DNA of 64,000 bases from Rothia dentocariosa ATCC 17931 (GTDB lineage: Bacteria; Actinomycetota; Actinomycetes; Actinomycetales; Micrococcaceae): NCBI RefSeq assembly GCF_000164695.2, contig NC_014643.1, positions 1 through 64,000 on the forward strand, given 5' to 3'. The stretch's first letter is position 1. Each line of letters opens with the position of its first letter. The notes under the pieces were generated by a model, which was not told where the DNA came from, ran no database searches, and worked only from the letters and a program-made list of their open reading frames with translations. Shown piece by piece: positions 9,817 to 19,242 of this stretch. A program made the position numbers and the translations under genes.

Positions 9817-10164
9817 ATGTTTCTTCTCAACAACATTCTTGTGTTTTTGCACATCATAGGTGCCGCGATTATTATTGGGCTCTGGATTGCTCATTTTCGC
9901 ACACCTAAAGTTCTGCCCGGGCAGTTTCACGCATCGCTTCTGATGCTCATAACGGGCCTACTCCTGGTAGGAATTGCTGAGGTTACCGGCAGTCCTAACC
10001 ACATTAAGATTGCGGTCAAAATTCTTATTGCATTGGGCATCTCTATTGCCGCATTCATCGGTCAACGCAAGTACAAGGCGGGAGAACCAATTTCAACAGG
10101 CTTAGCGCATGCAGTGGGCGGTCTTGCCGTCATTAATGTTGCCGTTGCCACCATCTGGCACTAA
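9817..10164 (+). CDS. Small integral membrane protein, unknown
   Basis: A 115-residue protein with four probable membrane helices (about 6-25, 38-57, 65-84 and 93-113) and short loops containing HFRTPKVLPGQFH and GQRKYKAGE. I recognise it only as a type of small conserved membrane protein seen in actinobacteria. No function is assigned and no catalytic motif is visible. The ATG at 9817 has no strong ribosome site. It stands alone between the sucB terminator and a hairpin at 10203. Confidence 0.7.
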   Translation: MFLLNNILVFLHIIGAAIIIGLWIAHFRTPKVLPGQFHASLLMLITGLLLVGIAEVTGSPNHIKIAVKILIALGISIAAFIGQRKYKAGEPISTGLAHAVGGLAVINVAVATIWH

Positions 10165-10202
10165 ACAGCTCTTCACTTCGGCACAATACTCTTGCCCATG
10201 TT

Positions 10203-10229
10203 CCCGGTAGTTTTTATAGACCTACCGGG
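10203..10229. terminator. Hairpin terminator between the membrane protein and the pseudokinase
   Basis: Arms CCCGGTAG and CTACCGGG with an 11-base T-rich loop. GGATATGTTTTT follows on the plus strand. It sits between convergent genes, so it may end both; the T-tail favours the plus-strand gene. Confidence 0.65.
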
Positions 10230-10308
10230 GATATGTTTTTAAGAGCTGCACGCTTGAACTCGCAGCTGCCTCATCTATATGCAGCTCTCCCCTGGTGGTT
10301 ATTTTTAT

Positions 10309-11718
10309 TCACGGCTCACGGACAACCGTAGGCTGCGCATCGGGCTCGTTGGGTGTTTCATCCGTGACTGGCGTTGCCGTGACAATACGCCATACCCCCT
10401 CGTCGCGATGCAGCTCAAAGATAACTGTCTGCACCGGCACGCCGTCCACAAGGTGAACACCGGATTCTTTCTGCTCCGCATCCGTTGGGGTGTATCCGGG
10501 CGACTCTACTTCTGCGGTTATTCCTAAAGAGTCAGAGTCTCTATGCAGAATACGGGTCAATGAGCGCAGTTTCAGCGTCGCCGCCCCCTGGGAGCTCAAC
10601 GACTGATTGCGCTCCTCTATAACCTGAGCGAGAATAGCCTGCTCATCCTGCGGAGTACTCACAACGGCAGGCTGAGTAGCGTGAGACTCATGATGATGCA
10701 TAGCTTCCGGAACCCAGGTCGCCCCGACTATTGCTCCAGCTCCTAAGATTATGAGACTCCCAACCCCCAGAATCACGAGTTTGCGGGTCGTAAAATTACG
10801 AGCCTTTGAACGCCCACGGCTATGCCCAACTTTGAAAGTACTCTTCCCTATAAGTTTCTGAGCGTTCTGATGTCTAACCTTGGGCAGGGTCTTAGTGCTT
10901 TTAACGGTATTCGGTTCTCGCAAAGCAACAGGGAGTTTAGACCGTACTGACTCAGGCGCGCTGGTATAAGCGTTGAGAGGCTGCGTCTGGAATGCGCTGA
11001 ATGCGTCAAGAACCTCCTGTACAGTGGCCTTAGGATCATCAAGCAGACGCTCAAGCTCGGTTCCCAATGTCTGCGGTACATCGGCAAGGAGCGGCAGCGG
11101 GATGCGTTGATGAGTTTGCCGAGGCGACTCTCCGGTGAGCGCATACCACAGAAGAGCCACAAAATCATGAACTCCGACATGTTCATGTTCATCCGGCTGG
11201 TGTTTACTCGCTTTGATAGAACTGGGCAGGCAAAGAAACTCGGGGAGTCCAGCAATGGTTATCATCACGTACTGAGGCTCTAGATGCTCAGGATAGATAT
11301 GCGCCGCGTGTAAGCTTTTGAAGCCCCATCCTATATGGTGTGCTAGGGTCGCAACCTCGGCGAGCGGTAAGGATCCGCGTGCATGCACAAGGGATTCGAG
11401 TGATCCTGCCTCAACCGGTTCGTACCAATAATAAGTTCCTGTCTCTGTGCCAGACAACTGCCTTTCGTCTCGCGTTACGGCTAGTACAGTGGCGACACCG
11501 GGTAAAGGTGGTAAACCGCAAAGTGTTTTGATCTGGTGCGACGGTATTTGCTGAGAATCATGACTTATCGCAAGGGTGTAAAGCCCCGGGGCTAATTGTT
11601 TGGGAAGTATACGATTCTTAACCGATGAATCTCTATTTGTATGTATCTTAACTGTCCAAATACTCAGGTTTGGTTCTTCGTGAAGATTTTCAAGGTATGT
11701 GATGCTATCGGTGTTCAT
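10309..11718 (-). CDS. Membrane-anchored protein with degenerate Ser/Thr kinase domain (pseudokinase)
   Basis: A 469-residue protein whose first ~240 residues resemble an actinobacterial PknB-type kinase fold. A bilobal pattern with TYYWYEPVEAGSLESLVHARG (hinge region) and GFKSLHAAHIYPEHLEPQYV (catalytic-loop position) can be seen. The catalytic HRD Asp is replaced (HLEPQYV), no VAIK-like lysine is visible and the DFG motif is missing, so catalysis looks impossible. After a basic stretch (about 285-320) one transmembrane helix (KLVILGVGSLIILGAGAIVG) leads to an extracytoplasmic domain of about 130 residues with an NTF2-like look (VIEERNQSL, then GVWRIVTATPV). The architecture suggests a scaffold or sensor. 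The gap upstream carries a DnaA box. Pseudokinase is an inference from the missing motifs. Confidence 0.72.
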   Translation of the reverse strand: MNTDSITYLENLHEEPNLSIWTVKIHTNRDSSVKNRILPKQLAPGLYTLAISHDSQQIPSHQIKTLCGLPPLPGVATVLAVTRDERQLSGTETGTYYWYEPVEAGSLESLVHARGSLPLAEVATLAHHIGWGFKSLHAAHIYPEHLEPQYVMITIAGLPEFLCLPSSIKASKHQPDEHEHVGVHDFVALLWYALTGESPRQTHQRIPLPLLADVPQTLGTELERLLDDPKATVQEVLDAFSAFQTQPLNAYTSAPESVRSKLPVALREPNTVKSTKTLPKVRHQNAQKLIGKSTFKVGHSRGRSKARNFTTRKLVILGVGSLIILGAGAIVGATWVPEAMHHHESHATQPAVVSTPQDEQAILAQVIEERNQSLSSQGAATLKLRSLTRILHRDSDSLGITAEVESPGYTPTDAEQKESGVHLVDGVPVQTVIFELHRDEGVWRIVTATPVTDETPNEPDAQPTVVREP

Positions 11719-11757
11719 ACTCTAGATGTACCGGATTTTGGAAAAGCACCGTGAAAG

Positions 11758-11766
11758 TTATCCACA
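11758..11766 (+). promoter_or_regulatory. DnaA box (perfect 9-mer)
   Basis: Exact TTATCCACA in the 236-base divergent gap between the pseudokinase gene and lipB, 40 bases upstream of the pseudokinase start. Confidence 0.55.
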
Positions 11767-11954
11767 GGGACAAGGTTTTTAGCGATTTTCATGCTGTATA
11801 ACGCGTTTCTGCTCGCCTTCTGCCTTGTTTATGACGTCATAATCTGTCACACAAAGTACGAGTTGTTTTCCTAGAGCGATGCTGCGGCCCAGAGCACGTG
11901 TAATCAGGAAGCCCTAATTTTTATCGTGGTCGTTCCGGTACTAAGGTAGAAGCT

Positions 11955-12659
11955 ATGTCCGTAATACTTGAACGTGTGGGGTTTGCCCCTGACTATGTGA
12001 ATTATGTTGAGAGCCTTGATATGCAATCTCGCCTTCATGCAGAGGTAGCGGCACGCGCTCGGCAAAACACTATTCTTCTGCTCGAACATGAGCCCGTGAT
12101 TACGGCTGGCAAGCGCACTGAAGATCATGAGTACCCCACAGACCGTTCAACTCCAGTCGTGAAAATTGACCGCGGCGGAAAACTCACGTGGCATGGTCCC
12201 GGACAGCTGACCGGGTATCCCATTCTGAAACTTCCTGAGCCTCTTGATGTAGTAGCGTATGTACGCATCCTAGAGGAGATTATTATGAATGTACTCGCTC
12301 ACTTTGGCATCAAAGGCGAACGCGTGGAAGGGCGTAGCGGCGTATGGATTCTGGGCGATGGCATCACACCGGATAAGAAAATCGCCGCCATTGGGATTCG
12401 CGTTTCAAAGCAAACCACAATGCACGGGTTCGCCATTAACTGCTGCAATGAGACCGCACCGTTCATGCAGTTCATTCCCTGCGGTATTACGGATGCTGGC
12501 GTCACAACAATCTCAGAGCAGCTCGGTCGTACAGTAACCCCGGCAGATATTCTAGAGACCCTTGAGCGTGAGCTTATTAAGTATCAGGATCGTTTGGCAA
12601 TGCCTTTTGAGCCCCTTGTTCCGCAGGAGCACAAGGTGGCACACGAGACGGCTGCGTAG
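11955..12659 (+). CDS. lipB: Octanoyltransferase LipB
   Basis: Transfers octanoyl from acyl carrier protein to the lipoyl-domain lysine, the first step of lipoyl cofactor assembly in the cytosol. Its 234 residues are normal for the family. The signature RGGKLTWHGPGQ is at about 73-84, the catalytic lysine is in KIAAIGIRV (Lys142) and the catalytic cysteine is in FIPCGI (Cys176). lipA, encoding the next enzyme, follows 208 bases downstream, and the protein substrate (the E2) is encoded 2.3 kb upstream. A divergent promoter gap with a DnaA box precedes it. Confidence 0.95.
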   Translation: MSVILERVGFAPDYVNYVESLDMQSRLHAEVAARARQNTILLLEHEPVITAGKRTEDHEYPTDRSTPVVKIDRGGKLTWHGPGQLTGYPILKLPEPLDVVAYVRILEEIIMNVLAHFGIKGERVEGRSGVWILGDGITPDKKIAAIGIRVSKQTTMHGFAINCCNETAPFMQFIPCGITDAGVTTISEQLGRTVTPADILETLERELIKYQDRLAMPFEPLVPQEHKVAHETAA

Positions 12660-12867
12660 CCACAAGGTTCACGTATTTCCCCTTGTCAGTACTGCTTATC
12701 GATATTCGGCGAGTAATCCGAATAGAAATTTGTGTGCGTAAACAAGACTTAAAGACATACAAACCATAATCCACGCCACAGTGTTTTTCGCCTGCACGAT
12801 GCAGGCGTAAAATAGGTTTCAGCCCGTTTTAAACCGAGGGCGCATCCAGTTAGAAGGAGCAACACAC

Positions 12868-13875
12868 ATGAGCATTAAGCCTGAAGGCCGCAAGCTGCTG
12901 CGCGTCGAGGCTCGCAATGCTGAGGTTCCCATCGAGAAGAAGCCTCACTGGATTAAGACCAAAGCCGTTGTGGGGCCTGAATATAACGAAATGAAGGAAT
13001 TGGCCCGCGGTCAGGGGCTTCATACAGTGTGTGAGGAAGCTGGCTGTCCCAATATCTATGAGTGTTGGGAAGACCGCGAGGCAACCTACCTTATTGGCGG
13101 TTCTGAATGCACTCGCCGTTGCGATTTCTGCAATATTGCCACTGGTAAACCCGCTGCAGTTGATTACGCTGAGCCCTTCAAAGTCGCTAAAAACGTTAAG
13201 GTTATGGGTCTGCGTTATGCCACGGTGACCGGTGTGGCACGTGACGATCTTGAAGACGGCGGTGCCTGGCTCTACGCAGAGACTACACGCCAGATTCACA
13301 AGATGTGCCCCAATACCGGTGTTGAGATGCTGATCCCTGATTTCAAGGGTAAGCCAGAGCATGTGCAGAAAGTCATTGATGCACGTCCAGAGGTTTTTGC
13401 CCACAACCTAGAGACCGTACCGCGCATCTTTAAGCAGATCCGCCCGGCATTCCGTTATGAGCGCTCACTCGATGTGATTACCCAGGGTAAAGAGGCCGGC
13501 ATGGTCACGAAGTCCAACCTGATTCTGGGTATGGGTGAAACTAACGATGAGATTTACGAGGCACTCTGCGATCTGTACGACGCCGGATGCGATATTATCA
13601 CCCTGACTCAGTATCTGCGCCCCGGTCCCCTTTTCCATCCCATTGAGCGTTGGGTGAAGCCCGCCGAATTCCTGGAGTTCTCAGCTATGGCAGAATCCAT
13701 CGGTTTTGCTGGCGTTATGGCTGGTCCGATGGTTCGGTCCTCATATCGTGCCGGTCGTCTGTGGGCACGCGCGATGAAGAAGAACGGCTATGAGATTCCA
13801 GAAAACCTTGCGCATATCGAAGATGGCGGTGCGGCTTTGCAAGAGGCTTCTTCCCTAGTCGCAGCGGGTTTCTAG
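12868..13875 (+). CDS. lipA: Lipoyl synthase LipA
   Basis: Radical-SAM enzyme that inserts two sulfurs into the octanoyl chain on E2. The protein has 335 residues. Both iron-sulfur motifs are intact: the auxiliary-cluster cysteines at 55, 60 and 66 ([12 protein letters not shown]) and the radical-SAM CxxxCxxC at 81, 85 and 88 (CTRRCDFC). The C-terminal [11 protein letters not shown], including the conserved RSSY serine ligand, is present. AGAAGGAG lies upstream of the ATG. It follows lipB, with which it forms a functional pair, and is closed by a strong hairpin. Confidence 0.97.
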   Translation: MSIKPEGRKLLRVEARNAEVPIEKKPHWIKTKAVVGPEYNEMKELARGQGLHTVCEEAGCPNIYECWEDREATYLIGGSECTRRCDFCNIATGKPAAVDYAEPFKVAKNVKVMGLRYATVTGVARDDLEDGGAWLYAETTRQIHKMCPNTGVEMLIPDFKGKPEHVQKVIDARPEVFAHNLETVPRIFKQIRPAFRYERSLDVITQGKEAGMVTKSNLILGMGETNDEIYEALCDLYDAGCDIITLTQYLRPGPLFHPIERWVKPAEFLEFSAMAESIGFAGVMAGPMVRSSYRAGRLWARAMKKNGYEIPENLAHIEDGGAALQEASSLVAAGF

Positions 13876-13914
13876 AATAGTAGAATAGTTCAGTCCGCAG
13901 AGACATAGATTTAG

Positions 13915-13963
13915 AAAGTTCCCCGGTTCATCCTCTCCTGAAGGTTACGAATCGGGGAACTTT
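13915..13963 (+). terminator. Hairpin terminator after lipA
   Basis: A 15-bp stem (AAAGTTCCCCGGTTC with GAATCGGGGAACTTT, one G-U pair) and a 19-base loop, followed by TTTG/TTTACC. It lies 39 bases past the lipA stop. Confidence 0.85.
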
Positions 13964-14131
13964 GTTTACCCCAACGAGGGCCAAACTTTAGACACATTTG
14001 CAGGGTTTGGCTGTTAGGTGAGTTTTTCCTTGAGGAGAATGCACGGGCATCCAGGTCAAGAACAATCTAAGATAGAATAAATACTGCAGTCTTATACTGC
14101 ATTTTCCTACCCGTTGTCCAGAGGAAGCACC

Positions 14132-14851
14132 GTGGCAGAAAAACGCGAAGAGAAGAAAAAGCAGAAGAAAGATAAGTCTCCGGGTACGTTTGCCCAGATG
14201 AAGCAGGTCTACCAGATGACCAAAAAATCTGACCCGAATATCGGGTGGATTCTGCTTCTTGCAGTGGTCGTTACCCTACTTGTTTTCGTCCTGATCGGCG
14301 CGTTACTCAACAACATCATCACTTTTATTATTCTTGGTCTTGCGGTTGGCGTTCTTGCCGCCATGATTATTCTGGGTCGTCGCGCACAAAAAGCAGCGTT
14401 CACACAGATCGAAGGACAACCCGGGCGTGCGGGTGCCGCTATGAACTCTGTGCGCCGCGGCTGGATTGTGGAAGAGCAGCCTGTAGCTGCGAACCGCAAT
14501 CAGGATCTTGTCTTTCGGGGTCTCGGTAGGCCGGGAATTGTGCTGGTAACCGAGGGACCTTCATCGCGTGTGCAGAACCTTGTGAAAAATGAGAAGAAAC
14601 ATCTTAACCGCGTAGTTCCTGGCGTTCCCGTACACGTGATTGAGACCGGTCACGACGAGAATCAGGTTGAGTTAAAAGATGTCGTCAAGACTATGAACAA
14701 GCTGCCTAAAGCCCTGACTCAGCAAGAAGTTCAGGGAGTTTCTAATCGTCTTAGTACCCTCAACCATGTGCGTAACCCCATGAACAGCATTCCAAAGGGT
14801 ATAGATCCGAACCGTGTGCGCCCCGATCGTCGCGCAATGCGTGGGCGTTAG
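14132..14851 (+). CDS. DUF4191 domain-containing membrane protein
   Basis: A 239-residue protein of the actinobacterial DUF4191 family, of unknown role and usually found next to lipA/lipB as here. A Lys/Glu-rich N-terminus (EKREEKKKQKKDKS) precedes two membrane helices (about 42-63 and 66-85). A cytosolic C-terminal domain follows with GRRAQKAAFTQIEGQPGRAG and RGWIVEEQPVAANRNQDLVF, and a basic tail ending in RRAMRGR. The GTG at 14132 is chosen because GAGGAAG lies five bases upstream; the TTG at 14114 precedes that site. The conserved lip neighbourhood suggests a link to lipoylated enzymes, but no mechanism is known. Confidence 0.85.
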   Translation: MAEKREEKKKQKKDKSPGTFAQMKQVYQMTKKSDPNIGWILLLAVVVTLLVFVLIGALLNNIITFIILGLAVGVLAAMIILGRRAQKAAFTQIEGQPGRAGAAMNSVRRGWIVEEQPVAANRNQDLVFRGLGRPGIVLVTEGPSSRVQNLVKNEKKHLNRVVPGVPVHVIETGHDENQVELKDVVKTMNKLPKALTQQEVQGVSNRLSTLNHVRNPMNSIPKGIDPNRVRPDRRAMRGR

Positions 14852-14868
14852 AAACGGTACATCCTATG

Positions 14869-14905
14869 GCTGAGCCCCGACCTCATGGTAAGGTCGGGGC
14901 TCAGC
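14869..14905. terminator. Bidirectional hairpin between DUF4191 and RDD genes
   Basis: A perfect 15-bp stem GCTGAGCCCCGACCT/AGGTCGGGGCTCAGC with a seven-base loop, between convergent genes. Confidence 0.85.
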
Positions 14906-14960
14906 TTGTCTGTCTAATACCCGGAAAATAATATAAGCTCTCCGGCAATACAGTTCGCAT

Positions 14961-15410
14961 CTAGCGGATGCGCACAAGTATAGTTCCTGCCGCGCGATCG
15001 TGAAGACCGCGTGAATTCGCGTCCAAAATTACGGTGGGCAGCACCAGCATGGTCAGCACAGCTCGGATAAGGGCTCGCTTCCAACCAGCAGGCCTGCCAT
15101 CTAGAGTTTGCACTTGGACTCCAACCAGAAAATGCCCCAGAGTGTGCCCCATAAATCCTACGAGTACGATCAGGTACAGCAGAAAAATTCCTAGTGTCAT
15201 TAGACCATGTATTTGTACGTTTTGGCCTCCGACTAGCAGAAACGCAAGACCCAAGCATAGATACCAATCTATGATGAAACCTAGGAGGCGACGCATCGGA
15301 CGGGCTATAGCGCCAGGTCCTGTCTCTGGTCGCCCCATGATCTCTCCGGGGTATTTTTGGTCGCTGGGCGCGCCGTTGAGCCACGACCCAAGATCGTCAC
15401 GTTCAATCAT
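14961..15410 (-). CDS. RDD family membrane protein
   Basis: A 149-residue RDD-family protein. The arginine and aspartates that name the family are seen in the first helix region (ARPMRRLLGFIIDWYLCLG) and near the end (GLHDRAAGTILV). Three membrane helices lie at about 42-60, 70-93 and 115-131. GHTLGHFLVGVQVQTLDG, between helices 2 and 3, is a conserved family stretch. Bacterial RDD proteins are poorly characterised; transport roles have been suggested for some. It is divergent from glnA across 190 bases and convergent with the DUF4191 gene. Confidence 0.85.
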   Translation of the reverse strand: MIERDDLGSWLNGAPSDQKYPGEIMGRPETGPGAIARPMRRLLGFIIDWYLCLGLAFLLVGGQNVQIHGLMTLGIFLLYLIVLVGFMGHTLGHFLVGVQVQTLDGRPAGWKRALIRAVLTMLVLPTVILDANSRGLHDRAAGTILVRIR

Positions 15411-15600
15411 GGTTTCTATTATCCTGTATCTCTTTCCTCAACGTACGCCACCCTACCACATCGGCAACTTTGTAACACTACCGAAACATAATAGACACGA
15501 CAGAGCAAAAAATACCCCCTATGCTAGATAGTGGTGCACAACTCATAAACTGGGCGCCACACCAGACACCAAGGACAAAACACCACGAGGAGCAGTCCGT

Positions 15601-17025
15601 ATGTTTACCAGTCCCCAAGAAGTTCTCGATTTTATTAAGAGCGACGAAATTGTCTTCGTCGACATTCGATTCACCGATATGCCTGGGGTGCAGCAGCACT
15701 TCAACCTTCCGGCGAAGGCGATCGACGAGGATTTCTTCGTCAACGGTCAGCTTTTTGATGGCTCGTCTATTCGTGGTTTCCAGGGCATTGCCGAGTCTGA
15801 TATGCAGCTTATTCCTGATGTTAAGTCGGCGTATGTTGATCCTTTCCGTCTTGAAAAAACCCTTGTTATTATCTGCTCTATCGTGAATCCCCGCACCGGT
15901 GAGCCTTACCATCGTGACCCTCGCGGTGTAGCCGAACGCGCTGAAGCATACTTGCAGTCCACAGGTGTTGCCGATACCGCGTTCTTTGCTTCTGAAGCCG
16001 AGTTCTTCGTCTTTGAGGATGTCCGTTACCAGGTAGAGCCCAATTCCGTGTTCTATAAAATCGATTCCGATGAAGCATATTGGAACACCGGCCGCAAGGA
16101 AGAAGGCGGCAATCTTGGTAATAAGACCCCTATCAAGGGCGGTTATTTCCCGGTCTCCCCTGTCGATAAGCAAGCCGATCTGCGTGATGCTATGTGCGTA
16201 GCGATGGATCAGGTTGGGCTCGAAGTTGAGCGCAGCCATCACGAAGTTGGGTCTCCCGGACAGGCAGAGATCAACTACAAGTTCTCAACCCTCACCAATG
16301 CCGCCGACGACCTGCTGAAGTTTAAGTACGTTATCAAGAACACCGCCGATGAGTGGGGCAAGTCAGTGACTTTCATGCCGAAACCTGTCTTCGGCGATAA
16401 CGGTTCGGGTATGCACTGCCACCAGTCACTGTGGTTAGGCGGCGACCCACTCTTTTATGATGAGCGCGGATACGCAAACCTCTCCGATATCGCTCGCTGG
16501 TACATCGGCGGTCTGATTGAGCATTCCTCCGCTGTGTTGGCGTTTACCAACCCGACCGTTAACTCTTACAAGCGCCTTGTGCCTGGCTACGAGGCCCCCG
16601 TGAATATGGTGTACTCGCAGGGTAACCGCTCTGCCGGTATTCGTATCCCGATTACTGGCGCCAACCCGAAAGCTAAGCGCCTGGAGTTCCGTGCCCCTGA
16701 CCCTTCATGTAACCCCTATTTCGCGTTCTCGGCTCAGCTTATGGCCGGTTTGGATGGTATTCGCAACCGTATTGAGCCACCAGCACCGATCGACAAGGAC
16801 CTATACGAGCTGCCCGCCGAAGAGGCCAAGGATATCAAGAAGGCCCCCGCTAACCTTGAGGAAGCGCTGGCCGCGCTTGAGGCAGACCACGACTTCCTAC
16901 TCGAAGGCGGCGTATTCACCGAGGATCTGATTCATGCGTGGATTGACTACAAGCGCACGAACGAGCTTGAACCGCTCTCGCTGATTCCTCACCCACTGGA
17001 ATACCAGCTGTACTACGGTGTCTAA
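15601..17025 (+). CDS. glnA: Glutamine synthetase type I (GlnA)
   Basis: ATP-dependent condensation of glutamate and ammonia in the cytosol, as a dodecamer. Its 474 residues are normal for GSI-beta. Motifs seen: the N-terminal DGSSIRGF, the metal and glutamate site [37 protein letters not shown] near 320-340, and NRSAGIRIP. Tyr402 in [10 protein letters not shown] is the adenylylation site, so activity control by GlnE is expected. It is monocistronic and followed by a hairpin. The 190-base upstream gap is shared with the divergent RDD gene. Confidence 0.97.
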   Translation: MFTSPQEVLDFIKSDEIVFVDIRFTDMPGVQQHFNLPAKAIDEDFFVNGQLFDGSSIRGFQGIAESDMQLIPDVKSAYVDPFRLEKTLVIICSIVNPRTGEPYHRDPRGVAERAEAYLQSTGVADTAFFASEAEFFVFEDVRYQVEPNSVFYKIDSDEAYWNTGRKEEGGNLGNKTPIKGGYFPVSPVDKQADLRDAMCVAMDQVGLEVERSHHEVGSPGQAEINYKFSTLTNAADDLLKFKYVIKNTADEWGKSVTFMPKPVFGDNGSGMHCHQSLWLGGDPLFYDERGYANLSDIARWYIGGLIEHSSAVLAFTNPTVNSYKRLVPGYEAPVNMVYSQGNRSAGIRIPITGANPKAKRLEFRAPDPSCNPYFAFSAQLMAGLDGIRNRIEPPAPIDKDLYELPAEEAKDIKKAPANLEEALAALEADHDFLLEGGVFTEDLIHAWIDYKRTNELEPLSLIPHPLEYQLYYGV

Positions 17026-17042
17026 CCGTTATTTATAGAGGT

Positions 17043-17087
17043 TAGAATGCTCCGTGTCCTCAATATATGAGGGCATGGAGCATTCTA
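17043..17087 (+). terminator. Hairpin after glnA
   Basis: Arms TAGAATGCTCC and GGAGCATTCTA with a further inner pairing (CCTCA/TGAGG). The downstream T-tract is weak (GTTAATAT). Confidence 0.75.
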
Positions 17088-17231
17088 GTTAATATCGGCG
17101 TTATAGGAATAGTTCTGTACCTTTGACTCTGAAAATAAAAGGGCAAAAATTTATCCCTTTTACTGACATAGCCGATTCTAATTTTCAATATAGTTGTATA
17201 TCAGAACTCACGATGATAATTCCTAAGGATT

Positions 17232-17414
17232 CTAAGACTCCGACCTCTGACAAGCATATTTATTAGCTTTATAATAATTTTGAGATAGTCTTATAGTTTT
17301 TTTATCCACCTTTGCTTCATCATAGATTATGCTCATGGCGAGCATACACATACTAACCTTTCCAGAATTTGTATATTCCGGTTGTGCTTTCATATTGACA
17401 ATACACTGCGGCAT
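17232..17414 (-). CDS. Doubtful small ORF in an AT-rich gap
   Basis: A 60-residue reading frame (MPQCIVNMKAQ to ACQRSES) with a protein-like composition (SIIYDEAKVDKKTIRLSQ) but no recognised family. An AAGGAAGG on the minus strand upstream fits a nearby ATG in another frame better, which hints at a decayed gene. The surrounding DNA is clearly more AT-rich than its neighbours. It could equally be a chance ORF. Confidence 0.2.
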   Translation of the reverse strand: MPQCIVNMKAQPEYTNSGKVSMCMLAMSIIYDEAKVDKKTIRLSQNYYKANKYACQRSES

Positions 17415-17439
17415 TGCCTAGCATAGTAGCCTTCCTTAA

Positions 17440-17638
17440 CTAGTAAACACTGAGAAGATAGACCTATTCGCAAGTTTCCCCACTCAGAAAGAACAGCTCC
17501 ACAAGGTACTTGATTCCCTCAGTGGCCATAATGTGGAATACTTACAAAATTTGGAATTAAGGCTTAACCTTCACGTATGATGAAGCCGCAAGTAAGTTCT
17601 TAGGGGATTACTGCCTCCACGTTCTAAAGGAGTTTGAC
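17440..17638 (+). pseudogene. Possible gene remnant in two frames
   Basis: One frame (17440-17580) reads SFPTQKEQLHKVLDSLSGHN and VEYLQNLELR before a stop. A second frame (17553-17638) continues FTYDEAASKFLGDYCLHVLK into the region before the lipoprotein start. Neither has a start codon with a ribosome site, but both have amphipathic, protein-like composition, and together they look like the tail of a frameshifted gene. No family is recognised. The rest of the 17088-17439 stretch is AT-rich and holds nothing else I can support. Confidence 0.25.
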
Positions 17639-18154
17639 GTGTCGCATGTACTATCACGGCGTACTGTATGTCTATCAGCTGGTCTTACAGCAGTTGCAAC
17701 TTTCGTAGGTTGCGCTTCCAGCTCGCTGTCGTCCGATGAAGCACTATATAAGAATGACCAGCTATTACCCTCTGCACCAGGCGAGCCCTATACAGGTTCC
17801 GATGAACAGCCTATTCGCACACAAGAGCGTATGTTTATGGCGATGATGGATGCTGACGCCGAATCTCTCCGTTCCACTCTCACTGAGGATGCTACACTCA
17901 CCCACATCACAGGCCAAATCCAGACTCGCGATGAGTGGGTACAGTCGGTTGCCGATAAAACTATGTCCTACAGCAATATTGAGGTAGTATCTGCTCACGT
18001 GGAACGAAGTGACAATGGCGCTCAGCTCGTAGCACGTACGCGCACGACCGCAAATATTAATGGGAGCAATGGAACCTGGAATCTCCAGCTTGTATCGCAG
18101 ATACACCCCGATGGTGCGCACTTTACGAAGACTGTCGCTTCCCTATGGTCTTAA
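17639..18154 (+). CDS. Lipoprotein with NTF2-like domain
   Basis: A 171-residue exported lipoprotein. The signal peptide has a twin arginine (LSRRTVCLSAGL) and a lipobox-like FVGC, so Cys25 would be lipidated and the protein anchored outside the membrane. The remainder (about 55-171) has the look of a SnoaL/DUF4440 NTF2-like fold: RTQERMFMAMMDADAESL, LTEDATLTHITGQIQTRDEW, and a C-terminal beta-rich NGTWNLQLVSQIH. The substrate is unknown. AAAGGAG lies seven bases before the GTG start. A terminator follows. The AT-rich gap upstream may be recombined DNA. Confidence 0.72.
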   Translation: MSHVLSRRTVCLSAGLTAVATFVGCASSSLSSDEALYKNDQLLPSAPGEPYTGSDEQPIRTQERMFMAMMDADAESLRSTLTEDATLTHITGQIQTRDEWVQSVADKTMSYSNIEVVSAHVERSDNGAQLVARTRTTANINGSNGTWNLQLVSQIHPDGAHFTKTVASLWS

Positions 18155-18174
18155 AGCTTGACCGAACTATCCTA

Positions 18175-18203
18175 AAGATGCCCTTATGTAAGGAGGGCAT
18201 CTT
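18175..18203 (+). terminator. Terminator after the lipoprotein gene
   Basis: Arms AAGATGCCC and GGGCATCTT, an 11-base loop and CTGTTTT after the stem. Confidence 0.85.
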
Positions 18204-18375
18204 CTGTTTTAAGATCTCAAACAGGATGTTTACCTGCCGGGCTCGAATTTTATAAAACAAGATAAGCTAGAGTGAGCTTACAGCGTTATAGACGTTTCTA
18301 AAATGGTAATTTACTATTCTTTCCACGGAACAGCTGTATATTCTGTGTTCTCATAGTGCCTAAGGAAATATTTCC

Positions 18376-19242
18376 ATGAATATCCTTATCGGTCTTATAC
18401 CCGCGCTATTCTGGGGCATTCTGCCTCTGTGCGTATCTAAAATCGGTGGTAAACCGACTCAGCAAATTATGGGTACCACGATGGGCGTGCTCCTCATGGG
18501 TATTGCCACTTCCCTGCTTTTCTTCCCGATTCGCCTTGACGCTTGGGCATTTTTTCTGTGCTTCCTCTCAGGAGCAAGCTGGGCGTTTGGTCAGATGAAC
18601 CAGTACCGTGCTTTTACCCAAATCGGTGTTTCTCAAACCATGCCTTTATCGACTGGCATGCAGCTGGTAGGTACTTCGCTGATGGGCGTGGTGGCGTTCG
18701 GCGACTGGGGTACCGTTCAAGCTAAAGTAATTGGGGCCGTAGCTCTGGCTCTCATTATCATCGGTATTTGGATGACCACGAAGCAAGAGAATCCTGACCC
18801 ACAGTCTGGCGGGAATATGCGGACCGGTATTATCACACTCTTATTTTCTACCATCGGATATGTTGGATATTCATTCTTTCCCAACTATGTGAGTGTAGAC
18901 GGGTGGTATAAATTCCTGCCCCAATCAGTGGGTATGGTGGTAGCAGCTATCACGATGTCTATGCTGACCCGTGACGGTACCCGCCCTTGGGATAAGAAGT
19001 CTTTACAGAACATTATCTGTGGCGTGATTTTCTCGGGTGCTGCGTTAGCCTACCTAGTGTCTATTGAGCCGCATCGCAACGGTGTTGCCAGCGGGTTTAC
19101 ACTCTCACAGATGAACGTTATTATCTCCACTCTGGGCAGTATCTTGCTACTGGGCGAGAAGAAAACGAGGCTGGAGTTGCTGTATGTGTTAGGAGGACTC
19201 GCCCTCGTAGTTATTGGCGGCGTTCTTATTGGTACGCTTTAG
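18376..19242 (+). CDS. glcU: GRP-family glucose/ribose uptake transporter (GlcU-like)
   Basis: A 288-residue membrane protein of the GRP (glucose/ribose porter) family in the drug/metabolite transporter superfamily, expected to take up glucose or ribose by proton symport. Ten membrane helices are evident. Family marks are the N-terminal LIPALFWGILPL, GASWAFGQMNQYRAFTQIGVS after helix 3, MPLSTGMQLVGTSLMGV, and the C-terminal FTLSQMNVIISTLGSILLL and GEKKTRLEL. AAGGAAA precedes the ATG. Monocistronic. The exact sugar cannot be told from sequence. Confidence 0.85.
   Translation: MNILIGLIPALFWGILPLCVSKIGGKPTQQIMGTTMGVLLMGIATSLLFFPIRLDAWAFFLCFLSGASWAFGQMNQYRAFTQIGVSQTMPLSTGMQLVGTSLMGVVAFGDWGTVQAKVIGAVALALIIIGIWMTTKQENPDPQSGGNMRTGIITLLFSTIGYVGYSFFPNYVSVDGWYKFLPQSVGMVVAAITMSMLTRDGTRPWDKKSLQNIICGVIFSGAALAYLVSIEPHRNGVASGFTLSQMNVIISTLGSILLLGEKKTRLELLYVLGGLALVVIGGVLIGTL

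Noticed and set aside
15478..16242. 254-codon open frame antisense to the start of glnA
   Set aside because: Overlaps glnA and its promoter; composition is a reflection of the glnA codons.
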